Shown here in pieces: positions 1 to 10,521 of a stretch of DNA of 64,000 bases. The position numbers and the translations under genes are program-made. Below the pieces are notes generated by a model. It was not told the origin of the DNA, searched no databases, and was given only the letters and a program-made list of their open reading frames with translations. This DNA comes from Streptomyces tibetensis (GTDB lineage: Bacteria > Actinomycetota > Actinomycetes > Streptomycetales > Streptomycetaceae). Numbering within the stretch: position 1 is the first letter of the stretch; every line of letters begins with the position of its first letter. The stretch covers positions 434,001 through 498,000 of the forward strand of contig NZ_SZVW01000001.1 in NCBI RefSeq assembly GCF_007655005.1. Direction: 5' to 3'.

Positions 1-192
1 TTCGTGCGGACGCGGATGACCGCCGGGCTGCCGGAGGCGCCGCTCGCGACCACCCCCGAGGCGGTCGCGACGGCCGTGGAGCTGGGGCTGCGGCGCCGCT
101 CGGAGACGGTGTGGGTGCCGGGGACGCTGCGCGTGGTGATGGCGGCGCTGCGACACCTGCCGCGCGGGGTGTTCCGGCGACTGCCGGTCTGA
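1..192 (+). CDS. C-terminal end of a short-chain dehydrogenase, DprE2-like (partial)
   Basis: The window opens inside this gene; only the last 63 residues are seen, ending in TGA at 190-192. The tail has a VRTRMTAGLPEAPLA segment followed by a TVWVPGTLR segment and a PRGVFRRLP end. These match the C-terminal region of decaprenylphosphoryl-ribose 2'-epimerase subunit DprE2-type SDR reductases as I recall them. DprE2 reduces the 2-keto intermediate when the arabinose donor is made from decaprenylphosphoryl ribose. The catalytic Tyr-Lys part lies outside the window, so the assignment rests on the tail alone. Another SDR of the same clade is the main alternative. Confidence 0.6.
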   Translation, partial: FVRTRMTAGLPEAPLATTPEAVATAVELGLRRRSETVWVPGTLRVVMAALRHLPRGVFRRLPV

Positions 193-203
193 CCCGCGGC
201 GGC

Positions 204-782
204 TCAGCGGGTGGGGACCGAGCCGCGCTCCACCCGCCCGGCCTGCGGGGGGACCACCGAGCCGCCGAAGGGGAAGTCGCGGAGCTTGCGCCAGACGCCG
301 TCGGCGCCCTGCTCGTAGAGGGCGAAGCCGGTGCAGGGCCACTCGGCCTCGTAGCCGGAGAGCTCCTCGAAGGCGCGGTCCATGGCCGCCTCGTCGATGC
401 CGTGCGCCACGGTGACGTGCGGGTGGTACGGGAACTGCAGTTCGCGGGGGGCCGGACCGGCGGGGTCGCGGACCTGCTCCTGGAGCAGCGTGCAGGCCTC
501 CGCGCCCGCGACGACCCGGACGAACACCACCGGCGACACGGGCCGGAAGGTGCCGGTACCGGACAGCCGCATGGGGAACGCGCGGCCGGCCGCGGCGACC
601 TCGGCCAGATGCGCCTCGACGGCCGGCAGGGCGCTCTCGTCGACCTCTGTCGGCGGCAGCAGGGTGACATGCGTGGGGATGCCGTGAGCAGAGGCGTCGC
701 CGAAGCCCGCGCGCAGCTGCTGGAGCTCGCTGCCGTGAGGCTCCGGGACCGCGATCGAGACACCGATCGTTACGGTCCCCAC
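204..782 (-). CDS. 2'-5' RNA ligase / 2H phosphoesterase family protein
   Basis: A 192-residue protein with the two signature motifs of the 2H phosphoesterase superfamily: HVTLL near residue 38 and HVTVAH near residue 122. The two histidines act as acid and base on 2',3'-cyclic or 2',5'-linked phosphodiesters in characterised relatives. The length suits bacterial ThpR/LigT-like proteins. The gene lies convergent to the preceding reductase, with an 11-bp gap, and downstream of trpS on the same strand. The physiological substrate cannot be read from the sequence, so the family call is firm and the function is open. Confidence 0.85.
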   Translation of the reverse strand: MGTVTIGVSIAVPEPHGSELQQLRAGFGDASAHGIPTHVTLLPPTEVDESALPAVEAHLAEVAAAGRAFPMRLSGTGTFRPVSPVVFVRVVAGAEACTLLQEQVRDPAGPAPRELQFPYHPHVTVAHGIDEAAMDRAFEELSGYEAEWPCTGFALYEQGADGVWRKLRDFPFGGSVVPPQAGRVERGSVPTR

Positions 783-921
783 GTCGTCTCCTGTCGTGTC
801 AGTGTGGCCGCTGATACGACCACCCGGTTATCGACTGTACGGCCACGACCGGGTTACGGGCAGGCGCAACCGGAGTGATGTACAGCGCTGTTCGGTGGTA
901 CGGGTGTGTGCCGGGGCCGGT

Positions 922-2880
<1,959 letters not shown>

Positions 2881-2889
<9 letters not shown>

Positions 2890-3044
2890 CGGGCCGTGCA
2901 CCTCGGCCCAGGCCCTGGACGGATGACAGGCCGTGCACCTCGGCCCAGACCCTGGACGGATGACAAGCCGTGCACCTCGTCCCAGGCCCTGGACGGGTGA
3001 CAGGCCGTGCACCTCGGCCCTGACCCTGGACGGGTGACGGGCCG
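2881..3044. repeat. 37-bp tandem repeat, 4.4 copies, in a convergent intergenic gap
   Basis: Units begin at 2881, 2918, 2955 and 2992, with a partial unit at 3029-3044, so the period is exactly 37 bp. The core GGCCGTGCACCTCGG is identical in three of the four units and differs by one base (CTCGT) in the third. The first unit overlaps the last codons and stop of the membrane-protein gene, and the partial unit stops just short of the glyA stop at 3051. Units contain the small palindrome CCAGGCCCTGG. There are no spacers, so this is not a CRISPR. It fills the whole gap, where a bidirectional terminator would be expected. Confidence 0.9.
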
Positions 3045-3050
3045 AGGGCG

Positions 3051-4499
3051 TCAGCCCAGGTCGATCTCCGGGTAGAGCGGGAAGCCGGCCACGAGGTCGG
3101 TGGCGCGCTGGGAGATCTCGTCCGCGACCTTCGCGTCGAGGACGTGGGACGCCTTGGAGGGGGCTCCCGACTTGGTCGTGCCCGGCTCCGCGGTGGTGAG
3201 GACACGGTCGATGAGGCCGGCGACCTCGTCCATCTCGGCGGTGCCCAGGCCGCGGGTGGTCAGGGCGGGGGTGCCGATGCGGATGCCGGAGGTGTACCAG
3301 GCGCCGTTCGGGTCGGCGGGGATGGCGTTGCGGTTGGTGACGATGCCCGAGTCGAGCAGCGCGGCCTCGGCCTGACGGCCGGTGAGGCCATAGGAGGAGG
3401 CGACGTCGATCAGGTTCAGGTGGTTGTCCGTGCCGCCCGTCACCAGCGTCGCGCCACGGCGCATCAGGCCCTCGGCCAGCGCGCGGGAGTTGTCGACGAT
3501 GCGCTGGGCGTAGTCGCGGAAGGACTCCTGGCGGGCCTCCGCGAGGGCGACGGCCTTGGCCGCCATGACGTGCGGGAGCGGGCCGCCGAGGACCATCGGG
3601 CAACCGCGGTCGACCTGGTCCTTCAGCGAGTCGTCGCACAGCACCATGCCGCCGCGGGGTCCGCGCAGCGACTTGTGGGTGGTCGTCGTCACGATCTGGG
3701 CGTGCGGGACCGGGTCGAAGTCGCCGGTGAGGACCTTGCCCGCGACCAGGCCGGCGAAGTGCGCCATGTCGACCATGAGCGTCGCGCCGACCTCGTCGGC
3801 GATCTCCCGCATGATCCGGAAGTTCACCAGACGGGGGTACGCGGAGTAGCCGGCGACGATGATCAGCGGCTTGAACTCGCGGGCGGAGGCGCGCAGCGCC
3901 TCGTAGTCGATGAGGCCCGTCGCAGGGTCCGTGCCGTAGGAGCGCTGGTCGAACATCTTGCCGGAGATGTTCGGGCGGAAGCCGTGGGTGAGGTGACCGC
4001 CGGCGTCCAGGGACATGCCGAGCATGCGCTGGTTGCCGAAGGCCTGGCGCAGCTCGGCCCAGTCGGCTTCGGTCAGGTCGTTGATCTGGCGGACGCCGGT
4101 CTTCTCCAGGAAGGGCACCTCGACGCGGGCGCCGAGGACGGCCCAGAAGGCGACGAGGTTGGCGTCGATGCCGGAGTGCGGCTGGACGTAGGCGTGGCGG
4201 GCGCCGAACAGCTCCTTGGCGTGCTCGGCGGCGAGGGACTCGACGGTGTCGACGTTGCGGCAGCCGGCGTAGAAGCGGCGGCCGATGGTGCCCTCGGCGT
4301 ACTTGTCGCTGAACCAGTTGCCCATGGTCAGGAGCGTGGCCGGGGAGGCGTAGTTCTCGGAGGCGATCAGCTTGAGCATCTCGCGCTGGTCGGCGACCTC
4401 CTGGCCGATGGCGTCCGCTACGCGGGGTTCGACGGCGCGGATGACGTCGAGGGCGGCGCGGTAGGCGGTGGAAGCGGTGGAGAGGGGCTCGGCTGACAT
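3051..4499 (-). CDS. glyA: Serine hydroxymethyltransferase
   Basis: A 482-residue PLP enzyme interconverting serine and glycine with tetrahydrofolate, the main source of one-carbon units. The Schiff-base lysine is K276 in [20 protein letters not shown] near residue 48 and the YAEG..GRRFYAG segment are family signatures. It is about 60 residues longer than E. coli GlyA, with an insertion around residues 125-200, a form I recall from streptomycetes. A GGAGGT ribosome binding site at 4506-4511 supports the ATG at 4499. The leader carries a ZTP riboswitch, so expression probably rises when 10-formyl-THF runs short. purH/purN and folD in the same window belong to the same one-carbon/purine network. 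Confidence 0.97.
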   Translation of the reverse strand: MSAEPLSTASTAYRAALDVIRAVEPRVADAIGQEVADQREMLKLIASENYASPATLLTMGNWFSDKYAEGTIGRRFYAGCRNVDTVESLAAEHAKELFGARHAYVQPHSGIDANLVAFWAVLGARVEVPFLEKTGVRQINDLTEADWAELRQAFGNQRMLGMSLDAGGHLTHGFRPNISGKMFDQRSYGTDPATGLIDYEALRASAREFKPLIIVAGYSAYPRLVNFRIMREIADEVGATLMVDMAHFAGLVAGKVLTGDFDPVPHAQIVTTTTHKSLRGPRGGMVLCDDSLKDQVDRGCPMVLGGPLPHVMAAKAVALAEARQESFRDYAQRIVDNSRALAEGLMRRGATLVTGGTDNHLNLIDVASSYGLTGRQAEAALLDSGIVTNRNAIPADPNGAWYTSGIRIGTPALTTRGLGTAEMDEVAGLIDRVLTTAEPGTTKSGAPSKASHVLDAKVADEISQRATDLVAGFPLYPEIDLG

Positions 4500-4535
4500 G
4501 TGTGGACCTCCGGACGTGGCGTTCAGCGTTCACGG

Positions 4536-4616
4536 TACGGCCCAGGCGCACGGCTCTGACTGCTCGGGCCGCTCCCCGATGGTTGGTCCCATCCCAGCGC
4601 GCCAGTCACGGCCCGG
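4536..4616 (-). promoter_or_regulatory. ZTP/ZMP riboswitch (pfl motif) in the glyA leader
   Basis: Read on the minus strand, the glyA leader contains CCGTGACTGGCG near its 5' end (about 4613-4602). GGGACCAACCATCGGGGAGC follows, and the GCGCCTGGGCC element closes it at 4550-4540. These are the conserved blocks of the pfl RNA, in the right order and spacing. The pfl RNA binds ZTP/ZMP and switches on folate and purine genes when 10-formyl-THF is low. It ends about 36 bases before the glyA start codon. The identification rests on the conserved blocks; folding was not computed. Confidence 0.88.
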
Positions 4617-4771
4617 GGTCAGCCTACCGGGTGGGGTGGGCGGGGGGCGTCTGCCGGGTGGCTCTTCGGTGCCGGGTGCGGGTCGTTCGTGGCTGATCGC
4701 GCCCACGCGGCGGTAGCCGCACATCGATTACAGCCCCGCGCCCCTGGAGGGCGAGATCCCCCCACCCCGTT

Positions 4772-5953
4772 TCAAAGGATCACGTGGGGCAGGAACCTCG
4801 CGTACTCGTCCGTGATCAGGCCCGACGATTCCCGGATGCCCAGGCCCGCCGACTCGTTCTCCACCACCCAGGCACCCAGGACCACCCGGTTGCCGTCGAA
4901 GTCGGGCAGGGGGGCCAGCTGCTGGTAGCAGCAGGGCTCGTCGCGGAGGGTGGGGGCGGAGCCGGGCTCGTGGATCGTGACGCCCGCGCCCTCTCGGCCG
5001 AGGAGGGGCTTGGCCACCCAGCCCGTGGTGGACAGATCGCGAGGGCCGTCCAGGTACGCGGGGAGGAGGTTCGGGTGGTCCGGGTACAGCTCCCAGAGGA
5101 TCGCGAGCAGCGCCTTGTTGCTGAGGAGCATCTTCCAGGCCGGTTCTATCCACAGGGTGGAGCCCGTGCCGCCGCCGTTGTCGAGGGTGTCCAGGACGTG
5201 GTCCGCGAAGCGGTCGGTGGTGAGCCACTCCCACGGGTAGAGCTTGAAGACGCTGCGGATGAAACGGAGGCGGTTGTCGACGAAGCGGCCGGAGAGGCGG
5301 TCCCAGCCGATCTCCTCCATGGCGATCCAGTCGGTGGCCAGGCCCGCCTGCTCGGCCGTCTCCTTGAGGTAGGCGACCGTCATCATGTCCTCGCCGAGTT
5401 CGTCGGCGGAGGAATACGCGAAGTACAGGGGGCTGCCGGGCGGGAGGAGGGCGGCCTGCTTCTTCCACGCGTCGATGAGGCGTTCGTGGAGGGAGTTCCA
5501 CTGGTCGGCGCCGGGGAAGCGGTCCTCCATCCAGAACCACTGGGGGGACGCGGCCTCGACCAGTGAGGTGGGGGTGTCGGCGTTGTACTCCAGGAGCTTG
5601 GCCGGGCCGGTGCCGTCGTAGCGGAGGTCGAAACGGCCGTAGAGCGAGGGGAGTTCGGCTCGGCGCTGCCAGGCCTCGGCGACCGTGCGGGCCACCCGGG
5701 GGTCGGTGATGCCGAGGTCGGCGAAGCGGTCCTCGGTGACGATGTGGTCGGCCGCCGCCAGGCACATGCGGTGGAGGTCCTCGACGACCTCCTCCAGTGC
5801 CTCGATCTCCTCCAGTGGGAAGACGTAGTACGCGCTCTCGTCCCAGTAGGGGCGCAGGGAGTCGTCGGGGTAGCGGGTCAGGGGGTAGATCAGGCCCTGT
5901 TCCTCGACGGTCTGCTGCCAGCCGGGGCGGGGTTCGACGGTTCTGCGTTCCAT
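4772..5953 (-). CDS. Glutathionylspermidine synthase-like ATP-grasp protein (YgiC/YjfC type)
   Basis: A 393-residue member of the glutathionylspermidine synthase C-terminal (ATP-grasp) family. Typical segments are LRYDGTGPAKLLEYNADTPT near residue 110, WIEPAWKMLLSNKALLAILW near residue 265 and GREGAGVTI near residue 320. It lacks the N-terminal amidase domain of bifunctional GspS, as do E. coli YgiC and YjfC. Ligation of an amine to a carboxylate with ATP is the expected chemistry, but actinobacteria do not make glutathione, so the substrate is unknown. It starts 16 bp after the DUF1190-like lipoprotein gene, the same pairing as ygiB-ygiC. The start at 5953 is the first ATG after the neighbour's stop. 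Confidence 0.88.
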   Translation of the reverse strand: MERRTVEPRPGWQQTVEEQGLIYPLTRYPDDSLRPYWDESAYYVFPLEEIEALEEVVEDLHRMCLAAADHIVTEDRFADLGITDPRVARTVAEAWQRRAELPSLYGRFDLRYDGTGPAKLLEYNADTPTSLVEAASPQWFWMEDRFPGADQWNSLHERLIDAWKKQAALLPPGSPLYFAYSSADELGEDMMTVAYLKETAEQAGLATDWIAMEEIGWDRLSGRFVDNRLRFIRSVFKLYPWEWLTTDRFADHVLDTLDNGGGTGSTLWIEPAWKMLLSNKALLAILWELYPDHPNLLPAYLDGPRDLSTTGWVAKPLLGREGAGVTIHEPGSAPTLRDEPCCYQQLAPLPDFDGNRVVLGAWVVENESAGLGIRESSGLITDEYARFLPHVIL

Positions 5954-5969
5954 CTGCCGTGTCCGCCCG

Positions 5970-6323
5970 TCAGCCGCCGCCGCTGCCGGAGCCCGAGCAG
6001 CCGAAGCCGCCCCGGTCGACGGCCTCGCTGCGGCTGAAGGTGCCGTGGTCGGCGTAGCCGCTGCTGACGTCGGCGTCGTAGTACCAGTCGGCGTCGGTAC
6101 TGTTGGTCTTGCCGGTCTTCTTGCGGCCCTTGCCCGAGGAGGACGTGCCGGACGAGCAGTTCTTGTCGGCGACGATCTTGTAGCCGTTGATGTAGTCGTA
6201 GCTGTCGCGGTCCACGCAGCGGCGGTCCGGGTCGGAGCCGCAGGCGGACAGGGCCGCCGCGAGGACGCCCATGCCGCCCAGCACCACCGTGCTCGAGCGC
6301 AGCCGTCGCCGTGTTTCAGCCAT
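5970..6323 (-). CDS. Small lipoprotein, YgiB/DUF1190-like
   Basis: A 117-residue protein with an N-terminal signal ending in a lipobox (LAAALSAC, Cys about residue 30), so it should be lipid-anchored outside the membrane. It has four cysteines and ends in a VDRGGFGCSGSGSGGG tail. An RGGFG followed by a Gly/Ser-rich end is characteristic of YgiB-like DUF1190 proteins. It is the first gene of a two-gene operon with the ATP-grasp protein downstream. In characterised genomes the pair is kept together, but no biochemical role is established. A second in-frame ATG at 6356 lies upstream; I prefer 6323 because the signal peptide then begins with MAETRRRLR. Confidence 0.8.
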   Translation of the reverse strand: MAETRRRLRSSTVVLGGMGVLAAALSACGSDPDRRCVDRDSYDYINGYKIVADKNCSSGTSSSGKGRKKTGKTNSTDADWYYDADVSSGYADHGTFSRSEAVDRGGFGCSGSGSGGG

Positions 6324-6436
6324 GTGCGTGTCTCCCCGCGTCTCCCCGTAGTGCACTGACAGACGGTCAGCCTAGAGATCGGTGAGGACGGGCGCGCATG
6401 GCCCCCCGTTCGCGACCGCTCGCCTACTGTCGGTTT

Positions 6437-7294
6437 GTGATTTTTGGAATGGTGTGCGCCCTTGGTGCGGCGGTCTGCTTCGGTACGGCGACGGTGTTGC
6501 AGGCGATCGCCGCGCGGTCGGCGGCGGCGACCGGGCCGGGCGGGGACGTGGCGCTGCTGTGGCGGGCGCTGCGGCAGTGGCGGTATCTCGCCGGCCTCGC
6601 GCTGGACGGGCTCGGCTTCGTGCTGCAGATCCTGGCGCTGCGGTCGGTGCCGATCTACGCCGTGGGGGCGGCGCTGGCCGCGAGCCTCGCGGTGACGGCC
6701 GTGGTCGCGGCGCGGCTGCTCAGGGTGCGGCTGAGCCGTGTCGAGTGGGCGGCGGTGGCGGTGGTGTGCGCCGGGCTCGCGCTGCTGGGGCTGGCGTCGG
6801 GGGCGGAGGGTGATGAGTCCGGACCGGGCTGGCTGCCGTGGGCGATGCTCGGGGCGGCGGCCGGGGTGCTGCTGCTCGGGGCGTTCGGCGGGCGGCTGCC
6901 GGAGCGGGGGCGGGCGCTGACGCTCGGGCTGGGGGCGGGGCTGGGGTTCGGGGTGGTGGAGGTGTCGGTGCGGCTCATCGACGGTTTCTCGGCCGGTGAG
7001 CTTTTCCCCGACCCGGCGACGTACGCGCTGCTGCTCGGCGGCGGGGCGGCCTTCCTGCTGCTCACCACGGCCCTGCAACGCGGGTCGGTGACCACGGCGA
7101 CGGCCGGACTGGTGCTCGGGGAGACCGTCGCGCCCTCGCTGATCGGTGTGGTGTGGCTCGGGGACCGGACGCGGCCGGGGCTGGGGTGGCTGGCGATCCT
7201 CGGTTTCGCGGTGGCGGTGGCGGGGGCGCTGGCGTTGTCGCGGTTCGGGGAGGCGCCGGTGGAGGCGGAGGAGAGCGTCGTCGCGCCGCGGTAG
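6437..7294 (+). CDS. DMT-superfamily (EamA-like) membrane transporter
   Basis: About 285 residues with nine to ten hydrophobic helices spread over the whole length and a duplicated architecture, as in drug/metabolite transporters. The second half has SVTTATAGLVLGETVAPSLIG followed by WLAILGFAVAVAGALAL, close to EamA repeats. The substrate is unknown. The start is uncertain. GTG 6437 sits six bases after a TACTGT -10-like box, which would suit a leaderless mRNA. ATG 6398 has a GAGGA at nine bases. ATG 6449 is also in frame. It is divergent from the lipoprotein operon. Confidence 0.8.
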   Translation: MIFGMVCALGAAVCFGTATVLQAIAARSAAATGPGGDVALLWRALRQWRYLAGLALDGLGFVLQILALRSVPIYAVGAALAASLAVTAVVAARLLRVRLSRVEWAAVAVVCAGLALLGLASGAEGDESGPGWLPWAMLGAAAGVLLLGAFGGRLPERGRALTLGLGAGLGFGVVEVSVRLIDGFSAGELFPDPATYALLLGGGAAFLLLTTALQRGSVTTATAGLVLGETVAPSLIGVVWLGDRTRPGLGWLAILGFAVAVAGALALSRFGEAPVEAEESVVAPR

Positions 7295-7319
7295 GGGCGG
7301 CTATCCGGCTGCCGAAAGT

Positions 7320-7400
7320 CCGCACGTTCGGGGGCGATCTTGCGAACGGCCGGAAAATTGTTTGTTGAATCTTGAACGCGGGGTGAGCGCTTTCCGTACG
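7320..7400 (+). promoter_or_regulatory. Probable promoter/operator region of the accessory cluster
   Basis: A short AT-rich patch (about 7352-7378, with TTGTTTGTTGAA and CTTGAAC) stands out from the GC-rich surroundings just before the first cluster gene. An inverted repeat CGTTCG (7325-7330) / CGAACG (7343-7348) lies upstream of it. The position fits promoter plus operator. No -35/-10 pair is clear enough to name. Confidence 0.35.
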
Positions 7401-7407
7401 GGACGGC

Positions 7408-7986
7408 GTGACCAGTAATCCCGTCACGGTCACCGTGGCCTATCGCGTGACGCCGGGCCGTGCGGCCGACTTCCACTCCTGGGGGTGGGCCTTGCTGGGC
7501 GCGACGGCGCGGCAGCCGGGATTTCTGGGGGGTGGGGTACTTGTCGACGGAGGGGCGGAGTGGCATGTCGTCTATCGCTTCGCCAGCGAGGGTGCGGCCC
7601 TGGCCTGGGAGAATTCAGACTCTCGGGAGCGGTGGGACGCCCGGCTGGAGGGGGTCGCCCGGGAGGCGGAGCGCCGGAGGGTGCCGGGCGCCCGGGCCTG
7701 GTTCGACGCGCAGACGCTGACACCCGCGCCGCCTGCTCCACCGTCGAAATGGAAACTGTGGTTCGTGAATATGAGCGCGGTTTTCCCGCCGGTGCTCCTG
7801 TTCAATCTGACCATTCTCCCCTATCTCGGTGACCTCAATGCACTGTTTCGCACACTGTTGCTGTGTCTGTGTGTGACGGCCCTTGTCACCTGGATTCTCA
7901 TGCCTCGGCTCCAGCGTTTCTTCAGGAAATGGCTGTACCCGTCGCTCCAGGCACTGCGCGGCCGGCACAAACGCCGGGCCACATAG
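7408..7986 (+). CDS. ABM-domain protein with C-terminal membrane helices
   Basis: A 192-residue protein starting with GTG. Residues 5-95 resemble the antibiotic biosynthesis monooxygenase (ABM) ferredoxin-like fold: VTVAYRVTPGRAADFHSW at the N-terminus, then WHVVYRFASEGAALAWENS. Residues 112-185 hold two hydrophobic helices ending in MPRLQRFFRKWLYP, as in the membrane-bound ABM-like proteins of COG3224. The 3' half (7740-7900) is visibly less GC-rich than the neighbours. It lies 30 bp before the fused PABA synthase gene on the same strand, so it may be the first gene of that cluster. Enzymatic activity is unproven for this subgroup. Confidence 0.75.
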   Translation: MTSNPVTVTVAYRVTPGRAADFHSWGWALLGATARQPGFLGGGVLVDGGAEWHVVYRFASEGAALAWENSDSRERWDARLEGVAREAERRRVPGARAWFDAQTLTPAPPAPPSKWKLWFVNMSAVFPPVLLFNLTILPYLGDLNALFRTLLLCLCVTALVTWILMPRLQRFFRKWLYPSLQALRGRHKRRAT

Positions 7987-8016
7987 GCCCGCGAACGAAC
8001 AGAGGGAGGTGGGCGG

Positions 8017-10521
8017 GTGAAGACCCTGCTCATCGACAATTACGACTCGTACACGTACAACCTGTTCCAGCTGATCGCCGAGGTCAACGGCGAGGAGCCG
8101 GTGGTGGTCCGGAACGACGCGCCCGCCGAGGGGCTCCCCGACCTCCGTGCGTTCGACAACCTCGTGGTGTCCCCCGGCCCCGGGCACCCGGGCGAGGCGC
8201 GTGACTTCGGCATCGGGGGCAGGCTGCTCGCGACCTCCCCGGTTCCCGTGCTCGGGGTGTGTCTGGGGCATCAGGGCATCGCGCTCGGGGAGGCCGGTCG
8301 GGTGGGGCCCGCGCCGGAGCCGCGGCACGGGCATCTGTCCACGATCCGGCACGACGGACGGGACCTGTTCCACGGGCTGCCGCAGCACTTCACCGCCGTC
8401 CGCTACCACTCCCTGGCCGTGCGCGAGCCGCTGCCCAAGACGCTGGAGGCCACGGCCTGGTCGGAGGACGGCGTCCTGATGGGGCTCCGGCACCGCACAC
8501 GGCCGCTGTGGGGAGTGCAATTCCATCCGGAGTCGGTCCTCACGGAGTACGGGCACCGCATGCTCGTGAACTTCCGCAACCTCACCGCCGAGCGGGCCGG
8601 CAAGCTGCGCCCGAAGAACACGGCCGTGCCGTCGCACGTGGGAGTTCGGCGACGGACCGGCACGCCGGAGTGCGACATGGGGGTGTGGCGGGCGGGGACG
8701 AGCCTTGGGGACACCGGACGCCCGCGCAAGCCCGCGACGGCGGCCGTCTTCCAGGTGGCCGCGGTCTCCCAGGCGGCTGTCGTCCCCCTCAGCGCGGCGA
8801 AACAGTCCGGCGGGGCCCCTTCGGCGCACACGGGCGGCCCGGCCGCAGGGCAGGGCGGGGCCCCTTCGGCGGGCGTGGGCGGCCCGGCCGCAGGGCAGGG
8901 CGGGGCCCCTTCGGCGGGCGTGGACGGCCCGGCCGCGGGGCAGGGCACGCCCGTCCGCGTCGGTGGGTCCGCCGCCGCGCACACGCCCTCCGTCGGCTTT
9001 CCCCGGCCCCGTCGCCCCGGGCGGGCCGGGTATCGGCTGCACACCCGGCGGATCAGCGGTGCCGTCGATGCGGAGGCGGTCTTCGGGCGGATGTTCGCGG
9101 AGTCGCCGCGGTCCTTCTGGCTCGACAGTTCGCTGGTCGAGCCGGGGCGGTCGCGGTTCTCGTTCCTCGGGGACGACCAGGGGCCGCTCGCCGAGTTCGT
9201 GCGGTACGACGTCGCCGCCGGGCGGTGTGAGATCGAGCGGGCGGGCCGGCCGGTGCGGCAGGTCAGGGCGAGCGTCTTCGACTACCTCAAGCGGCAGTTG
9301 ACCACCCGCCGGGTGGACGCGACCGGGCTGCCGTTCGACTTCACCGGCGGTTATGTCGGCTACCTCGGCTACGAGGTGAAGGCCGACTGCGGGTCGGCCA
9401 ACCGGCACCGCTCCCCCGTCCCGGACGCCGCCTGGCTGTTCGCCGACCGGGTGATCGCGGTGGACCACGAGGAGGGCTTCACCTACGTCGTGTGCCTGGC
9501 GGAGGACACCCCGCAGGCCGCGAGCGAGGCCGCCGACTGGCTGGACGGTGTGCTGGACGGCCTCTCCTGCGTGGCGACGGAGCGGCCGCCGCTGCCCGGG
9601 CCGCCGGCCCCGGCCGACCTTGGCGCCGCCGAGCCGTGGCTGGTGCGCGACCGGGCGACGTACCTCGCGGACATCGAAGCCTGCCGCCAGGCGCTGCGGG
9701 CGGGCACCAGCTACGAGGTCTGCCTGACGAACGCCGCCCGGCTGCCCGCGCCGCCCGACGCGCTGGAGTTCTACCGGACGCTGCGCCGCGACAACCCGGC
9801 CCCGTACGCGGCGTTCCTGAGGTTCGGGGAGCTGGAGGTGGCCGGTTCCTCGCCCGAGCGGTTCCTGCGCATCGGCCGGGACGGCACCGCCGAGGCCCGG
9901 CCCATCAAGGGCACCGCGCCCCGGGGCGACGGGCCGGAGGAGGACGCCCGGCTGCGGGACGCGCTCGCGTCGGACGCCAAGACCCGGGCCGAGAACCTGA
10001 TGATCGTCGACCTGCTGCGCAACGACCTGGGGAAGGTCTGCCGGACCGGGACCGTACGGGTCTCCCGGCTGATGGCCACGGAGACGTACGCCACCGTGCA
10101 CCAGCTGGTGTCGACCGTGGAGGGCAGGCTGCGGCCCGGCACGGACGCGGTGGACTGCGTGCGGGCCTGCTTCCCGGGCGGGTCGATGACCGGCGCGCCG
10201 AAGCTGCGCACGCTGGAGATCATCGACTCGCTGGAGACCGAGGCCCGCGGCGTCTACTCCGGAGCCCTCGGCTACTTCGGGTGCGGCGGCGGAGCGGACC
10301 TCAACATCGTGATCCGCACCGCCGTCTTCGCCGCGGGCCAGGTGCACCTGGGGGCGGGCGGCGCGATCGTGCTCGACTCCGATCCGGAGGCGGAGTACGA
10401 CGAGATGCTGCTGAAGACGGCGGCCCCGATGCGGGCCCTCCACCGGCACGCCGCCGACCGGACGCGCCGGCAGCCCCCGCCGGGGCAGAAGGCCGGTGCG
10501 GCCGGGGAGGCCCGGCGATGA
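8017..10521 (+). CDS. pabAB: Fused aminodeoxychorismate synthase (PabA-PabB)
   Basis: An 834-residue fusion that turns chorismate and glutamine into 4-amino-4-deoxychorismate. Residues 1-195 form the glutamine amidotransferase, with C82 in GVCLGHQ and H170/E172 in FHPESV. A low-complexity linker (about 200-325) contains a 15-residue repeat. Residues 330-815 form the chorismate-utilising domain. K631 in RPIKGT is diagnostic of PabB; TrpE-type anthranilate synthases have Ala there. FPGGSMTGAPK follows at 719. So the product should be ADC rather than anthranilate. GTG 8017 has GGGAGGTGGG upstream. The stop overlaps the next start by 4 bp. A dedicated fused copy beside ligases suggests secondary metabolism, with the folate copy presumably elsewhere. 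Confidence 0.93.
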   Translation: MKTLLIDNYDSYTYNLFQLIAEVNGEEPVVVRNDAPAEGLPDLRAFDNLVVSPGPGHPGEARDFGIGGRLLATSPVPVLGVCLGHQGIALGEAGRVGPAPEPRHGHLSTIRHDGRDLFHGLPQHFTAVRYHSLAVREPLPKTLEATAWSEDGVLMGLRHRTRPLWGVQFHPESVLTEYGHRMLVNFRNLTAERAGKLRPKNTAVPSHVGVRRRTGTPECDMGVWRAGTSLGDTGRPRKPATAAVFQVAAVSQAAVVPLSAAKQSGGAPSAHTGGPAAGQGGAPSAGVGGPAAGQGGAPSAGVDGPAAGQGTPVRVGGSAAAHTPSVGFPRPRRPGRAGYRLHTRRISGAVDAEAVFGRMFAESPRSFWLDSSLVEPGRSRFSFLGDDQGPLAEFVRYDVAAGRCEIERAGRPVRQVRASVFDYLKRQLTTRRVDATGLPFDFTGGYVGYLGYEVKADCGSANRHRSPVPDAAWLFADRVIAVDHEEGFTYVVCLAEDTPQAASEAADWLDGVLDGLSCVATERPPLPGPPAPADLGAAEPWLVRDRATYLADIEACRQALRAGTSYEVCLTNAARLPAPPDALEFYRTLRRDNPAPYAAFLRFGELEVAGSSPERFLRIGRDGTAEARPIKGTAPRGDGPEEDARLRDALASDAKTRAENLMIVDLLRNDLGKVCRTGTVRVSRLMATETYATVHQLVSTVEGRLRPGTDAVDCVRACFPGGSMTGAPKLRTLEIIDSLETEARGVYSGALGYFGCGGGADLNIVIRTAVFAAGQVHLGAGGAIVLDSDPEAEYDEMLLKTAAPMRALHRHAADRTRRQPPPGQKAGAAGEARR
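8813..8946 (+). repeat. 45-bp in-frame tandem repeat in the PabA-PabB linker
   Basis: About three copies with period 45 bp (15 residues, GGPAAGQGGAPSAGV type); the CGGCCC phase recurs at 8835, 8880 and 8925. The repeat keeps the reading frame and lies between the amidotransferase and synthase domains, so copy number would change only linker length. Confidence 0.9.

Noticed and set aside
6345..6375. TGTCAGTG upstream of the DUF1190-like gene as a damage promoter
   Set aside because: No TAnnnT at eight bases; the downstream sequence is GGAGAC.
8017..10521. Reading the fused enzyme as anthranilate synthase or phenazine PhzE
   Set aside because: The PIKGT lysine and FPGGSMTGAPK are PabB-type; TrpE/PhzE-type proteins have Ala at the lysine position.
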